DNA from: Zygnema cylindricum
Lineage: Eukaryota > Streptophyta > Zygnematophyceae > Zygnematales > Zygnemataceae
Assembly (NCBI GenBank): GCA_037447655.1
Contig: JBBHKE010001043.1
Location: forward strand, 1-64,000
Direction of reading: 5' to 3'
Length of the DNA stretch: 64,000 bases
Shown: piece by piece, positions 27,415 to 39,494 of the stretch
How positions within the stretch are numbered: position 1 is the stretch's first letter
How the letters are laid out: each line of letters begins with the position of its first letter
Program-made: the position numbers and the translations under genes
Notes under the pieces: model-generated
What the model was told of the DNA's origin: nothing
Database searches by the model: none
Seen by the model: the letters and a program-made list of their open reading frames with translations, nothing else

Positions 27415-27539
27415 TAGTTTATCAAAGCCCGTTACACGGGCAAAGGTCATGTTGTGTGTGTTTAAGGTTGTATAGAGTTTTTGTACTCTATATATTTGGG
27501 TTAAGGTTGTATAGAGTTTTTGTACTCTATATATTTGGG
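27415..27539. repeat. CCCGTTACACGGG hairpin plus perfect 2 x 39-bp tandem repeat
   Basis: The palindrome CCCGTTACACGGG (27428-27440) is followed by two identical 39-bp units (27462-27500 and 27501-27539). A similar CCCGTTACACGG occurs near 27985. Such hairpins occur near the ends of some plant Helitrons, but no TC/CTRR ends were established. Confidence 0.5.
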
Positions 27540-28600
27540 AACAACTACAGGTGGGTTTTTTGATGAACTACACAAATGTAAATTATATATGGGAATTACA
27601 ACCATAGGGTGTTTTGATTTACAACACAAATATAGACAATTTTAAACCGAGATAATGTCCCTTGAAAGATGTCATTCTATGCAAACAAACATGTTTTGAA
27701 GTTCATGATCATATTTTGTCTACTCCACAACAAGAATATTGTAATTGAGATTAAATGGGTTTATTGATGACTGAGCGTCACCTTTGTAATAACGTTCAAT
27801 GGTGTGTTGCGCTAGCAATTTCAACTGACTAACTATACTTAACTAACCATTACTTAACTAACCATTCTCCGCCTATATCTATGTGTAACTGTCAGAACAC
27901 TAATATTTATTTTTAGCTACAGATCTCATGTTGGTGTGTTTTGTTACACAATATGTTTTTGTTCACATAAGTTAATCAATGCCCGTTACACGGACATGAT
28001 TCATGTCGTGTTTTGTTGTGCTTGTTATATGGGCATGTATCTCGTGTTGTTTTATCACGCTTTGTTGAGCCTTACCAAAGTATGTGTTCAATAAGCAATT
28101 GTACGACATGCATTATATGTAAAGAGTCTCTCTGTAACTTTTATTCGAACAACACCTATAGAGTGATGGTATAAGCATAGAAAACATACACACTTCCAAA
28201 CAGCAAGAATATTCCATTGAAGAAATAGTAATGTTAGAACATAAGTGTGTCGAAGTATGTATACCTATGCAACTTACTTTAAAACGTTAACAATCCAATT
28301 AGGATTAAACATAATTTTTTATATTAACTTTTTATAGCTCTATCAATGTTACAGATAAGTTTCTTTCGAAACCTCTTTATTTCACTATTGTAAAAGAAAT
28401 GTCAAATTTCACATTGTATTACCTTCTCCTATTTTTGGAAACATCTTAATACACCATGGATTGCTATTAGTGTTAGACACACTGATTCAACGCTCTTTTC
28501 ATTTTCCTATCTCGTTTGTTTTTTCTCCCCCGTCCCTCTCTCTTGTTGTCTCTCCCCTCTCCCTCTCTCTCTCCCTCTTCGTCTTCTATCACTCTTCTCT
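27540..28600. other. AT-rich intergenic sequence, no gene seen
   Basis: No domain or exon signature. A CT-rich block at 28520-28610 leads into the minisatellite. Confidence 0.4.
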
Positions 28601-28619
28601 CCCTCTTTCTTGTTGTCCG

Positions 28620-28895
28620 CTCAAACATTGTTGGTTCACATATTGTTGGTTCATATATTTCCGGTGCATATATTGTCGGTTTTTAAATTGTCGATTCATA
28701 TATTGCCAGTTCGTACTTTGGCGATTCATATCCTGTAGGTTCATATATTGTTGGTTCACATATTGTCGGTTTATATATTGTCTCTTCATACATTGTCGGT
28801 TCGTACATTTGCAGTTCATATCTTGTAGGTTCATACATTGTTGGTTCACATCTTGTCGGTTCGTAAATTGTCGGATCACATATTGTGAGTTCTTG
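28620..28895. repeat. 15-bp minisatellite, about 18 copies
   Basis: Unit close to TTCATATATTGTCGG. Because 15 is a multiple of three and the unit lacks stops in several frames, it stays open on both strands, giving CRFIY-type pentapeptides on plus and YEPTI-type on minus. No promoter or flanking exon supports coding. Confidence 0.8.
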
Positions 28896-28899
28896 TTCA

Positions 28900-29690
28900 G
28901 CTCGAATATGCGTACTCACGTCTACACACTTTGCAACAACAACAATAGGGTGTTTGCGTTAAGGTCACATACGCATCATAAACTCTTTCAAACTGCAATA
29001 GTGAAGTAATGTATGCTACTGACATCTACACATTTTGTGCCGCTTTCATAAATCAACTCCAATTTAAAACAAAAAAAATGCAATGATACATTATTACTAC
29101 TTATAGATTTCATGACTTAGCAACGTACTTGTTTAAATTGTGAAATGTAAATCAACAACAATAATGATATATCCCTCTATTAATAACCGTTTCTTACGAA
29201 TTACAATATTTTGTAATCTTTCATTTGATATGTAATTTTAGACATCAATTGAGACGGGATGGTTCACGCGTACCTTTTCTTTTTTTCTCTTGCGATGTAT
29301 GTTGAAGGGTCAATTTTGCACCGACGGCACATGAGAACATGGGTCGTGGTAATAAGGGACATCTTGTTTTGGGTCGCGCGGACGTACAAACACCACCGCG
29401 CGCGCACACAGATATCGCCTATTTAAGGTTTTCAACACGACAGCCAAAGGTCTATAATTTTATCTAAACAACCGATTTTCAATTTTGTATTATTTCTCTT
29501 GACATTAATAATACACTCTTCATGGGAAAAAAACTATAGGGTTATTTGATCAGTTAAAGTGTTTTTTTACGGTACTGCCGATGGTCGTTAGTAGATACTA
29601 GCGGGCGGCAATGTTGCATTACGCTAACGCTACGGCGGACCCTATTGCGGACGATCGCACCGCAACGTTACATTGTGCCAGGTACGGCGA
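28900..29690. other. Intergenic sequence, no gene seen
   Basis: AT-rich to about 29250, then a CGCG-containing stretch up to the next minisatellite. Nothing recognised. Confidence 0.4.
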
Positions 29691-29709
29691 TATCAACTGC
29701 TGACGCACA

Positions 29710-30212
29710 CCGTCGTAGAATTACAACAGCAGGCATCAGCGTAGAAATTACACTAGCGGCTGGTAGCGTAGAAATTACACTAGCAGCCGGCAGCGTAGAA
29801 TTACGCCAGCAGCCGGCAGCGTAGAATTACGCCAGCAGTCGGCAGCGTAGAATTCCGCCAGCCGCCGGCAGCGTAGAATTACGCCAGCCGCCAGCAGCGT
29901 AGAATTACGCCTGCGGCCGACAGCGTAGAATTACGCCAGCAACTGGCAGCGTAGAATTACGCCAGCAGCCGGCAGCGTAGAATTACGCCAGCTGCCGGCA
30001 TTGTAGAATTACGCCACCTGTCGGTAGCGTAGAATTACGCCCGCCGCCGGCAGCGTAGAATTACGCCGGCGGCCGGCAGCGTAGAATTACGCCAGCAGCT
30101 GGCAGCGTAGAATTACGCCAGCGGCCGACAGCGTAGAATTACGCCAGCGGCCGGTAGCCGGCAACGTAGAATCCCGCCAGCGGCCATTAGAGTAGAATTA
30201 TGCCAGCAGTCG
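29710..30212. repeat. 26-bp GC-rich minisatellite, about 19 copies
   Basis: Unit GGCAGCGTAGAATTACGCCA followed by GCNGCC; first and last copies are degenerate. The array abuts the outer end of the gypsy LTR at 30213. GC content contrasts sharply with the surroundings. There are no unique spacers, so it is not CRISPR-like. Confidence 0.9.
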
Positions 30213-30832
30213 TGTAACAAGATCTTCTACCACTCACAAAATCCCATTACTACAAACAATTCCAACCACACATTGGAAAATACACATCCACATTTGACAA
30301 CACTCACATAAGGATAAACTTTAAATTAGAAGAAGCTTCTGTCCACATAACATTAGCTTGGTCTCTTGCCCTTGTGGCTCAACCCTTCTTATTAAAGTGT
30401 TTTCCCCTACTCTCTACTCTTAATAATTACATCTCTTAACTACTAAAACACTATTTAGTTAGTAAGAGATTTCGATGCAAAAATGCCTTTTCTTCAATTT
30501 GGTATTAATCGCTCTAGACCAAGATCAGCCGGAATTTCTACAAACATTTTCCCCAAAAGAAAAATATGTCTACTCTCCTCTTACACTTCATTATTTATCG
30601 ATCATCGCCTTGGACTTGCGAGGCCAGAGTCAACTCTCCGTTTTAACAGGCTTTTATCTGGGCCAATCATTGATCAGCAAAGACTCAGACTGACCAATGC
30701 AAAAACGTGCGAAATCTCTTACTAACTAGTTAGCTCTTTCCTAACCAATCAAACGTTACGTTTCACTACGTAACATTTACGTGCAAAATTGCGCGCCAAA
30801 CGAAACGCGACTTTTCACGATCGTGCGTAACA
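30213..30832 (-). mobile_element. LTR (3') of the Ty3/gypsy element
   Basis: Plus-strand ends are TGTAACA and CGTAACA, giving TGTTAC...GTTACA on the element strand. The sequence matches the interrupted LTR at 37624-39494 (for example CACATAACATTAGCTTGGTC in both). Confidence 0.85.
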
Positions 30833-31239
30833 AATTTCGCACGCGAAACTTCCTACGAAATCCCCTTGAGTGAAAGTGACGTTTCGTACTAAGATTTGTA
30901 CGAAACAAAGCACAGTGCATACTAAACGTTTCCTTAGAACTTTATTAAACGTACGCGCGTAATTTTGGTACTAATTTGACCCTTAACCTGTTTCAATGAT
31001 ACCCACTTGTTATTTAGACCCCACGTTGTCACCTAAATACACCCATCGATATAACTTTTAAAATATAACTCTAAATAGCGTGATTCTTTCGCGAACGTCT
31101 ACCAAATTTAGTACTATATAATCATAACACCTAAATACCCTTTTATTAGCAATTTCGATCCGCTATTACTGTTACATCATCCCCTCCTTATTTTTAACTA
31201 ACCTCATTTAAAACACCTTTAATTCTTAAGACGGGACTT

Positions 31240-31722
31240 CTATTTTTTTATCCCTCCAATACCTCTGTAAAAAAACTCAGAATTTTTATCCTCTAAAGTC
31301 AACTCATCCTCAGGCCTTCCTAGATAATGCACTTGCCAGAATATAGTATCGCCGACCTTGAACCGTTGACCAACCCAATCTATTACCCATCTGTGGACTT
31401 CAGGTTCTATAATTATTGAGGGATCCAATTCCAATTCTCCTTCAGTTGGTCGAAGATTTGCTGGTTTCAATTGGCTGATGTGTATCACTGGATGAATTTT
31501 TGTTGAAGGCGGAAAGTCCAATTTGGTATCAACTGATGATATCATCTCGATTACAGTAAATGGTCCAATGTACTTAGGAGCAAATTTCCCCGTAGGATCC
31601 GATTGTCCCCCAATCTTGCACCTGTAATGAGTTGTAGAAAGCCAAACCTTCTCACTTGTGCGTAATACCCAATCACCCCGTTTGCGGTTAGCATTTAATT
31701 TTTGCCTCTTTTGTGCCTCCAC
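31240..31722 (-). pseudogene. Integrase C-terminus with chromodomain
   Basis: Starts with MEAQKRQKLNANRKRGDWV, the SH3-like GPY region (KYIGPFTVIE), then HPVIHISQLKP and a chromodomain-like end that in active elements guides insertion to particular chromatin. A stop separates it from the integrase core. Confidence 0.8.
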
Positions 31723-31731
31723 TAATGCATC

Positions 31732-32870
31732 CTAGACAATTTTCCAAACTGTTTGAATGTATTCCCAAAACTCTGTTCCAGAACCTTTATTCTCTTGAGT
31801 GACTCCTGTTATTAAGTCGAATGCTTCTGTAGGTTGGTATCCGTATGCAACTTTAAATGGTGAGAATCCTGTACTAGCATGTTTACATAAATTGTATGCA
31901 AATTCCATTAATGGCGGTTTAGATTCCCATGTGTTCTGAACTCCACTGCAAACAGTCCTAAGAATTTCCTCTAGTGTATGGTTCATCATATCTGTGTGTC
32001 CATCTGTCTGAGGATGATAAGCGATACTCATTTTCAATTCAGAGCCTAAATTTTGTTGTAATTCTTTCCAAAAAGAAGACGTAAATTTAAAATCCCTATC
32101 ACTTACTATAAATAGAGGAACTCCATGATGTCTGACCACGTTGTCAAAATATAACATTGCAATATCTACAACTGAATGAGTGGTTTTGCAAGGGATAAAG
32201 ATTGCCATTTTACTGAACCTATCAACTACGACCATGATACTGTCATTCGTTTTAGATGTAGCATGCAACTTGACAATAAAATCCTTTTAGATGTAGTAGG
32301 CAACCTGACAATAAAATCCATACTGACAGATTCCCACGGTCTTTCGGGGATATGCAAAGGTTTTAAGAGACCTTTAAGTTTTTGGGTACTAGGTTTACTC
32401 TGTTGGCAAGGGACACAACTTTCCACGTGTTTTGACACCTCCTTTGCCATCCGAGGCCAAAACAATCTACTTTGCAATCGACTAAGAGTTTTATCTCGAC
32501 CCAGATGTCCTAAATGCTCATGAGCTTCCCGTAAAATTTGTTTTCTTAAGTCTCCCACTTCAGGAATGCATAATCTATCCCCAATTTGCAAATACAGTAA
32601 ACCATCCTCTAGTCTAAAGTTTTTGACATGCCTCTCATTCAATGGCTCAGAATTCCCTCCCGAAATATTCTTGCAAATCACAACAAAATAAGGATCTTTA
32701 TCATAACCATTTCTAACTGTTTCTAAAAACAATTCATCTTGAACCATAACACTTATTTCAAAACATCTACTTAATGGATTTGCGACTACATTTGTCTTCC
32801 CAGGAATATGTTTGACATTAAATTTGGAATATGCTAATTTTTGCATCCACCTAACCTGTCTGCCAGTCAT
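31732..32870 (-). pseudogene. Gypsy integrase finger and core, split by a tandem duplication
   Basis: The HHCC finger and the motif PERPWESVSMDFIV (first catalytic Asp) are in one frame, and VSDRDFKFTSSFW (second Asp) and HPQTDGHTDMMNHTLEE (Glu) are in another. The frame change coincides with a 35-bp direct duplication at 32250-32319. Confidence 0.85.
32250..32319. repeat. 35-bp tandem duplication inside integrase
   Basis: Units 32250-32284 and 32285-32319 share TTTTAGATGTAG and TGACAATAAAATCC. A 35-nt insertion shifts the frame. The few differences between the units show it is not very recent. Confidence 0.85.
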
Positions 32871-33299
32871 AATTTGCGTATCACTTAGTCTTTGTAAATA
32901 AGAGAGTGCTTTATTATCACAGTGAACTGAAATTCTTTATTATGCAAATAACAACGCCATTTCACCAATGCATGTATCATTGCAAGTAATTCCTTTTCTT
33001 GTGCTGAATAGTTCTTTTGAGCATCATTGAATTATTTGGACTCAAAAGAAATAAGATGAAAGTGTTTGCCGACTTTTTGACTTATGACTGCACCTAGACC
33101 TTTATCAGATGTATCTATGGTGATCAGAACTTCAAATTCCCCGGCAATGTCAAGATACACCTGTGTAGGGGCACAGTTCAACTTCCCTTTTAATTTCTCG
33201 AATGCTCCCTCCTCATCAGCTCCCCACGTAAACGTCTCCTTCTCCCGAAGTAAATCCGTCAAAGGTGCGGCGATCCTACTGAAGTTCCTAATAAATCTC

Positions 33300-33990
33300 T
33301 TGTAATAAGTGGCCAATCCCAAAAACGATCTAACTTATGTGACATTAGTAGGTTTTTTCCAATTTTGGATTGCTAAAATTTTGGATGGATATGTTTTAAC
33401 ACCTTCCCCACTAACTATATGTCCCAAAAATAATTGTTCACTTTGAAGAAAACTAGATTTTGACAATTTTCTATATTATTTTATTTCTTAACCTTTCCAA
33501 CACTCTTTTTAAATGAATAACATGTTGTTCTTTGGATTCACTGTAAACTAAAATATCGTCTATAAACACTTGGACAAACTCATCTATGTAATCTGTAAAA
33601 GTTTGGTTCATTAATCTTTGGTAAGTAGGCGGTGCATTCGTTAAGCTGAATAGCATCACTATCCATTCGAAATGACCCACCCTAGTCGTGAAAGCAGTTT
33701 TCTCAACATCTTCAATTCTAATTGCCACCTGATTAAAGCCACTACGCACGTCAATCAACAAAAATACTTTAGCACCTTTTAAACGATCTATCAAATCAGA
33801 AATTAAAGGTAACAAACTTAACCTTCAACGTAATCTTGTTCAGAATACGATAATCGACAAACATTCCGTCCTTCTTTTTGACGAAAAGAACTGGTGCTTT
33901 GTACGATGATTTGCTTAGCTGAATATGTCTTTTCTCTAGGAGTTCTTTGATCTGTGTTTTTAACTCCTCCTGCTCAAAGAAACTGTGTTT
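33300..33990 (-). pseudogene. Gypsy reverse transcriptase
   Basis: Contains APVLFVKKKDG, VDYRILNKIT, the RSGFNQV block and the catalytic FIDDILVYS. Two frame breaks lie within it (near 33470 and 33815). Confidence 0.88.
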
Positions 33991-34461
33991 ATAAATTCAG
34001 GATTACATCCAGGTTCAAGGTGAATAACATGTTCTACATCTCGGGAAGGTGGCCTTCCCGAGGGTAAATCACTTGGGAAAACATCTTAAAATTCAAAAAT
34101 CAAATCCTTAACAACATCATCAGATGTATTAATGTCAGTTACAAAATTAGATTTTAGTTTTCGAAAGTTTTAGTGGTGTCTGATTTAGTGATGACATCAA
34201 TGTTAGTGTTTTCTCCCCCCCTTTCATCAGTAACTGCTTCAGTTACTAATAACAAGAAAACATGATTTGTTTTATCTTTTAAGTGCTTTTTAAATAGTTT
34301 AGCAGATATATCAAACCTTCCACTCCTAATTTGGTTATGTTATTTATATGATTTCTATGCAATTTCTTAGGAGATAAAGCTTGCAAAACCTTCTAACCGT
34401 TTTCAAACTTCACTTTCAAGGTGTTGATTTCCCAATTAATTTGAGGATTGTGTTCAGTTAA

Positions 34462-34740
34462 CTAAGGCTTTCCCAGAATTAGTTCTTCACTTCCCAAATT
34501 CATTATTTCACACACATCTTTCATTTTATGACCCTGAATATCAACTTCAATTGTGTCAGTTTGTAAGTCTAATGTTGACTTATTAACATTTGCCACTTGA
34601 ACATGTAAAGGCTTTTCCCTTATGACAGTAGGAATTTTATTTTCCTCTGCAAATCTATGTGAATTAAAATTATGTGTGGCACCTGAATCAACCATTACTC
34701 TCAATGGTTTTCCTTCCACTAATAACTCGAATCTAATCAA
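34462..34740 (-). pseudogene. Gypsy aspartic protease
   Basis: Retropepsin-type domain with catalytic VDSGATHNF, ending with ELILGKP. Preceded by the gag nucleocapsid. Confidence 0.8.
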
Positions 34741-35089
34741 ACTGTGTCTGGTGTAATTATTACTTTACTGTCCTATCATAGGTCTATTGTTGATAATTTC
34801 ATTAGAAGGGTTCTTTAAACTATGCAGTGTAGTGAGAATCATAATAAATTCAGCTATCCTAACTTTTCCATTCATTAATTTGCCCTCCAGAGTTAACTCT
34901 TTAACTGCTGGATCTGGTTGACTTAACTGAGGACTTTCAGTTAGTCCTTTCCGTTTCTTACCTCCTAGGTTTCCTGCTCAGCTAGGTATAATGCAATATC
35001 CTCTTGGAGACCTTCATTTACATCGAATGTTTTGAGAGAACCTTTATTTGTACACTGTTTAGCGTAATGATCTCGACCTCCGCATTTGA

Positions 35090-36082
35090 AACAAGTGACT
35101 TTCTTTTTGGGTTTTTTACACTCTCTACTAAAATGTCCCTCCTCTCCACAGTTATAACAGTTAATATTTTTCAGTTGTGCACACTCAAATGCTCTAAGAC
35201 CCCTTTTCTGACAAATAGTGCATGTGGGGATGGTAAGGTTACGCTTTTGAGCATTAATGCTTGGTTTAGGACTCCTAATGTATCCCCCTCTATTGTTAAG
35301 TTTGTTTCCTGCAGATTTCCCATGAAAATATTTTGCCTATTCACCAGACCAGCATTCAGACCCTCATCCACAAATTCCTCCTTATCCCACTCTGATACTT
35401 CATTCAAATTACCCCTAAGTGATTTAGTTTCCCGATAATACCCCAACTGATCCTCTAATTCCAATGCCTTATCTTGTAATTCCTTCAAATTATTAAATTT
35501 TTGATGTTTTAGTTATGATTTAAGTATTGGATTCAAATAGTTCAAGAAATGCAATTTAGCCATTTCATCAGTCAAACCTATGACATGAATGCTAGATGAG
35601 TCAAATTCCACAATATAATCCTTCACAGATCCAGTCTGCTTACAGTTCAACCACTTTTCTTCCATTCTAGATTTAAAAGTGACAAACAAGAAACGCGATT
35701 TGATCGCGGTTTTAAAAGTTTCCCAATCAGCATTATCAGGAATCAATTTAGACCTTCTCTGAGTATAATACCAAATTTGACCATCGCCTTGTACACAACT
35801 AACTGCAAAAGAAGTGTAATCATAATGATCGTAATTTCTATACTCCAAATAATACTCCATATAAAAAATCCAAGCATCGAAGTCATCGATCCTCTTACCA
35901 TCAAACGATGGTGCCTCACTAATAGACAATTTTAGATCCCTTATCTTCTTAGGTCTATCATGATCATCCTCCCTAAAACTGGCATGATCATCCTTCAAAA
36001 TCATTTCCGTACTGAACGTGCGTCCTTTTCCATCCATGGCACTTGTCCCATTATGTTCGCTACGTGTGACGTACCATTTCAA
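35090..36082 (-). pseudogene. Gypsy gag: capsid and nucleocapsid
   Basis: The capsid-like segment includes DAWIFYMEYYLE and SRMEEKWLNCKQTGSVKDYI. Further on are two CCHC zinc knuckles (CYNCGEEGHFSREC and CFKCGGRDHYAKQC), split from it by stops. Confidence 0.85.
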
Positions 36083-36289
36083 CCTCGTCGATTATCTAAC
36101 GTCGGATCGCTTCTCGATCCGCCGTCCATTTCCTCTTTACGCAAACCATATGTTCCAATATAATTCATACGTTTTCTCCCCCAATATGCAAATACATTCG
36201 AACCTCCACATTAAACTTAGTGGGTACTCATGCATTACAAATCACATTGAGTTTGCACACAACCTTACGTACGAATAAAATGTCATGCA

Positions 36290-37623
36290 AGCACGAAACT
36301 AACATTTCAAGACAACAGTATTTATATGTACTGATATTATGTATTATTACGTACCGATATTATGTATTAATGAGTAGCGATATCATGTGTTAATACGTAC
36401 CAATATTATGTATTAATGCGTTCCAATATTATATTGTTGTGTATCCGTAAAAAACTTATCGCGATAACACCGATACCGATAGTTATCGGTTATCGAACGG
36501 TTAGAGGTCCCGATATATCGGTCCGAGACCAACAAATTCCATATCGGCGATAACTTTAAAAATATATAGTACGCATTCTATAGTACCATATTATATACTG
36601 AATTATACTAATTACACTATATAGCGTGGTATGCCACGTACACTAATCTGTTCCGTAACAATTTGACTGAAAATTAATACGGACAACGCAGTATAGAAAA
36701 AGTTGGCCAGTTAACTCAACAGTAGTTTTACAACAACGTACGAAATTTTACTGACAAACTGGTGAACATGGAACGGGAAAAAGACGACGGACATAAAGTA
36801 CAACGGACGCAAAATAACATTCTGCGCGCCGCTGGAATCGAACGGACGACTTGGAATGAGAGAATACGAGCGGACGGCTAGCATGAGCGCCGACATCACG
36901 GAATGGCTATTTTGGCGCCTTTTGCAAAAATAGCCGACAGATTGACACGTGGCACGTCTCCTGTGGATCTTAAGGAAGAAAAGGACAAAGCCATGGCGTC
37001 AGATGTGAAAGGTACATCGTTTTTTGAATATGTACCAAAACCAAAACTGTACAGTTGAGTACATAATGTATGGATCTTGACAAACAGTCAAGATGTTGCC
37101 ATCAGATTAGAATGGACGCCATAAATTTATGTCAACAAAATTCAAGATTTTCCAAATCAAAATGATTGTGAAGTTGAGGAAATATGTTCTCGTTCCACGT
37201 GTTAGGCACACATATGTCACATGAACGGAAATCAGACGAACCTACTTATTTCTTGCGTGTTTTTTGCAGGAAAAAAAAAAAACAAAAGATACTGAAGCTG
37301 CCTGGTAATCATTTGAAAAAACTCTTTGGCAGTCGCAACAGTACCGTAGAGGACCTGACCGTACATTTATATGTACGGTCCGTACATATATCGCCGATAG
37401 TTATCGATATCGGTGTTATCGCCGATAAATACCGATAAATATCGGTTATTCTCGGCGATAACACCGATAATGATATATCGTACCAATATATCAATTATCG
37501 GGATACCCGAAAAAAGGTCCTTATCGATTATAGGCAAATCTTTACCGATACACAACACTACAAAATTAGGTATTATTACGTACCGATATTATGTATTAAT
37601 ACGTACCCATATTATGTTTTACT
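36290..37623. repeat. 23-24-bp tandem repeat interrupted by a hAT-like insertion
   Basis: Units like ACGTACCGATATTATGTATT plus AAT occupy 36310-36431 and resume at 37570-37620. The 1.13-kb element between them has split the array. It lies in the 5' leader region of the gypsy element. Confidence 0.75.
36432..37560. mobile_element. hAT-like non-autonomous element, 1129 bp, with 8-bp target duplication
   Basis: Ends TATTGTTGTGTATCC and GATACACAACACTA are inverted repeats. Flanks CAATATTA (36424-36431) and CAAAATTA (37561-37568) differ at one base, the 8-bp duplication expected of hAT transposition. Both subterminal regions contain TATCGGTGTTATCGCCGATA-type palindromes. No transposase frame. Confidence 0.75.
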
Positions 37624-39494
37624 TGTAACAGGATCTCCAACCTCTCAAATAAATCCCATTTCTACAAACAATCCCAACCACATATTCCACACATTGGAAA
37701 ATACACATCCACATTGGACAACACTCACATAAGGATAAACTTTAAAATAGAAGAAGCATTTGTCCACATAACATTAGCTTGGTCTCTTGCCCTTGTGGCT
37801 CAACCCTTCTTATTAAAGTGTTTTCCACTACCCTCCATTCTTAATAATTATATCTCTTAACTGCTAAAACATTATTTAGTTAGTAAGAGATTTCAATGCA
37901 AAATGCCTTTCCTCCAATTTGGTATTAATCGCTTAGGACCAAGATCAGCCGGAATTTCCACAAAATTTTCCAAAGGAAAAGATGTCTACTCTCCTCTTAC
38001 ACTTCACTATTTATCCATCTTCGCCTTGGACTCGCCAGGCTAGAGTCAACGCTATGTTTTAACACGCTTTTACCTGGCCAATCATTGATCAGCAAAGATT
38101 CAGACTCAACAATGCAAAAACATGTGAACTCTCTTACTAACTACTTATCACTTTACTAACCAATCAAACGTTACGTTTCACTACGTAACATTTGTTGATA
38201 TTTGAGTATTTTCTAGGTCTGTATTAGGATAGAAAAAGAGCTGAGGCGGTCTGCCTCTAACTCCCCTTTCCAAGCCCCCACACTTGTTGTAGTCACAGAA
38301 GGCTGGATAGGGAGCTAGAGCCATGGCTGCCAAGGCTCTCTAGAGAAGACAAGGGGTAAATTAGGTATACTTACCAAAAGTAAGTTGACGGACCCAGGAA
38401 TTGATCATGGTACCTACCGTCCGTCAATCCGCATTAGCCGTTAGCTCTAGCCGTTATGTCTAGAACAGATATTAAGATATAAAGGGTTTGACAAATATAT
38501 AAATCGTTATATGTAGATTAATCCGTTTAACGGCTAATAGATACTTCGTACATAGATACAGTTTAATTAGTACGAAGTACAGTATGGGGGCAGAACGGAT
38601 ACCGAGCAATTGTTTCGATAGCGAAACAAATACCGCGCATTTGTTTCGACAGCGAAACAAATACCGCGCATTTGTTTCGATAGCGAAACAAATACCGCGC
38701 GTCGAATTTCAGCGGCTTGGATTATAGCCGGTTTTGATCGGACGGCCACGATAGGCGCCGCGATCACGGAAAAGGTACTTTTGGCGTTTTACGGTCTTTG
38801 TCACGTCAGGTGACACGTGGCGTGATAACATTGGACTACGGGAATTCCGGAGATTACAGGAACTAATCCTGATTTGACACGTGTTGACATTTTGGCCATG
38901 TCGTACAATGGCCGTACAGAAAGTACACCGGCACCTGTACTTTTCTGTACGACACAGTAATTTGATTGGTGCCGTACTTCAGTAGATAGAGTTTTAGAGA
39001 GGGTATAGGACTTAGAAAATTTTGGGTAGGCAGCTGCCTCTCCCAGAGAGCACCCTGTATAAATGGCAAACTTTGGCCAGCCATAACTATCAATTTACTT
39101 GACCATTTTCAGTGATTCTTTTTGCTGTGAACTCAGGGGAGTCCAGGCTACACAGGGGTGTAGTCGGTCAGAGTTTTTTGTCTGCCAGGGTGGCTGTATT
39201 TCTAAGGGAAAGTCAAAGTGGGTGAATGTGTCCAAATCTCATATTCTAACTTTGCATTCTGTGATGGAACTGAGCACACAGAAAGTGTTATTTCACAGGG
39301 GTGAATCTATATTAGGGTTCTGACTGTCAAGGGGTCAGTCATTTGGGTTTATATCAACTTGGAGTCGGCACTATCTAGATAAGCTTCTTTTGGATCTGCA
39401 TACTCTGAGGGCCAATGGAGGTCTCAGATTTTCAACATTTACGCACGAAATTGCGCGCCAAGCGATACGCGACTTCGCACGATGGTGCGTAACA
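37624..39494 (-). mobile_element. LTR (5') of the Ty3/gypsy element, split by a solo LTR
   Basis: Matches 30213-30832 in two pieces: 37624-38192 and 39435-39494. The insertion between them is the solo LTR at 38193-39434. Confidence 0.85.
38193..39434 (+). mobile_element. Solo LTR (family 1), 1242 bp, TSD ACATT
   Basis: Begins TGTTGATATTTGAG and ends CAGATTTTCA. The flanking ACATT (38188-38192 and 39435-39439) is a perfect 5-bp target duplication. Same family as 43245-44454, 55390-56563 and part of 40205-40570. Confidence 0.9.

Larger units (their letters stand above)
31240..36082 (-). mobile_element. Decayed Ty3/gypsy retrotransposon, chromovirus type (gag-pol)
   Basis: Transposes through an RNA intermediate. 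Minus-strand order: gag capsid region (35513-36082), zinc knuckles (about 35090-35165), protease (34462-34740, VDSGATHNF), reverse transcriptase (about 33300-33990, FIDDILVYS), RNase H (about 32930-33322), integrase with HHCC finger (HLGHLG, CVPCQQ) and D,D,E core (31732-32870), and a C-terminal chromodomain-like segment (31240-31722, WQVHYLGRPEDELTLED). The PR-RT-RH-IN order identifies Ty3/gypsy and the chromodomain points to a chromovirus. The frame is broken in at least six places and the RT has lost residues around its first conserved block, so it is inactive. Confidence 0.92.

Noticed and set aside
29710-30212. Regular array reminiscent of CRISPR
   Set aside because: The 26-bp units are contiguous, without unique spacers, in a eukaryotic repeat block.
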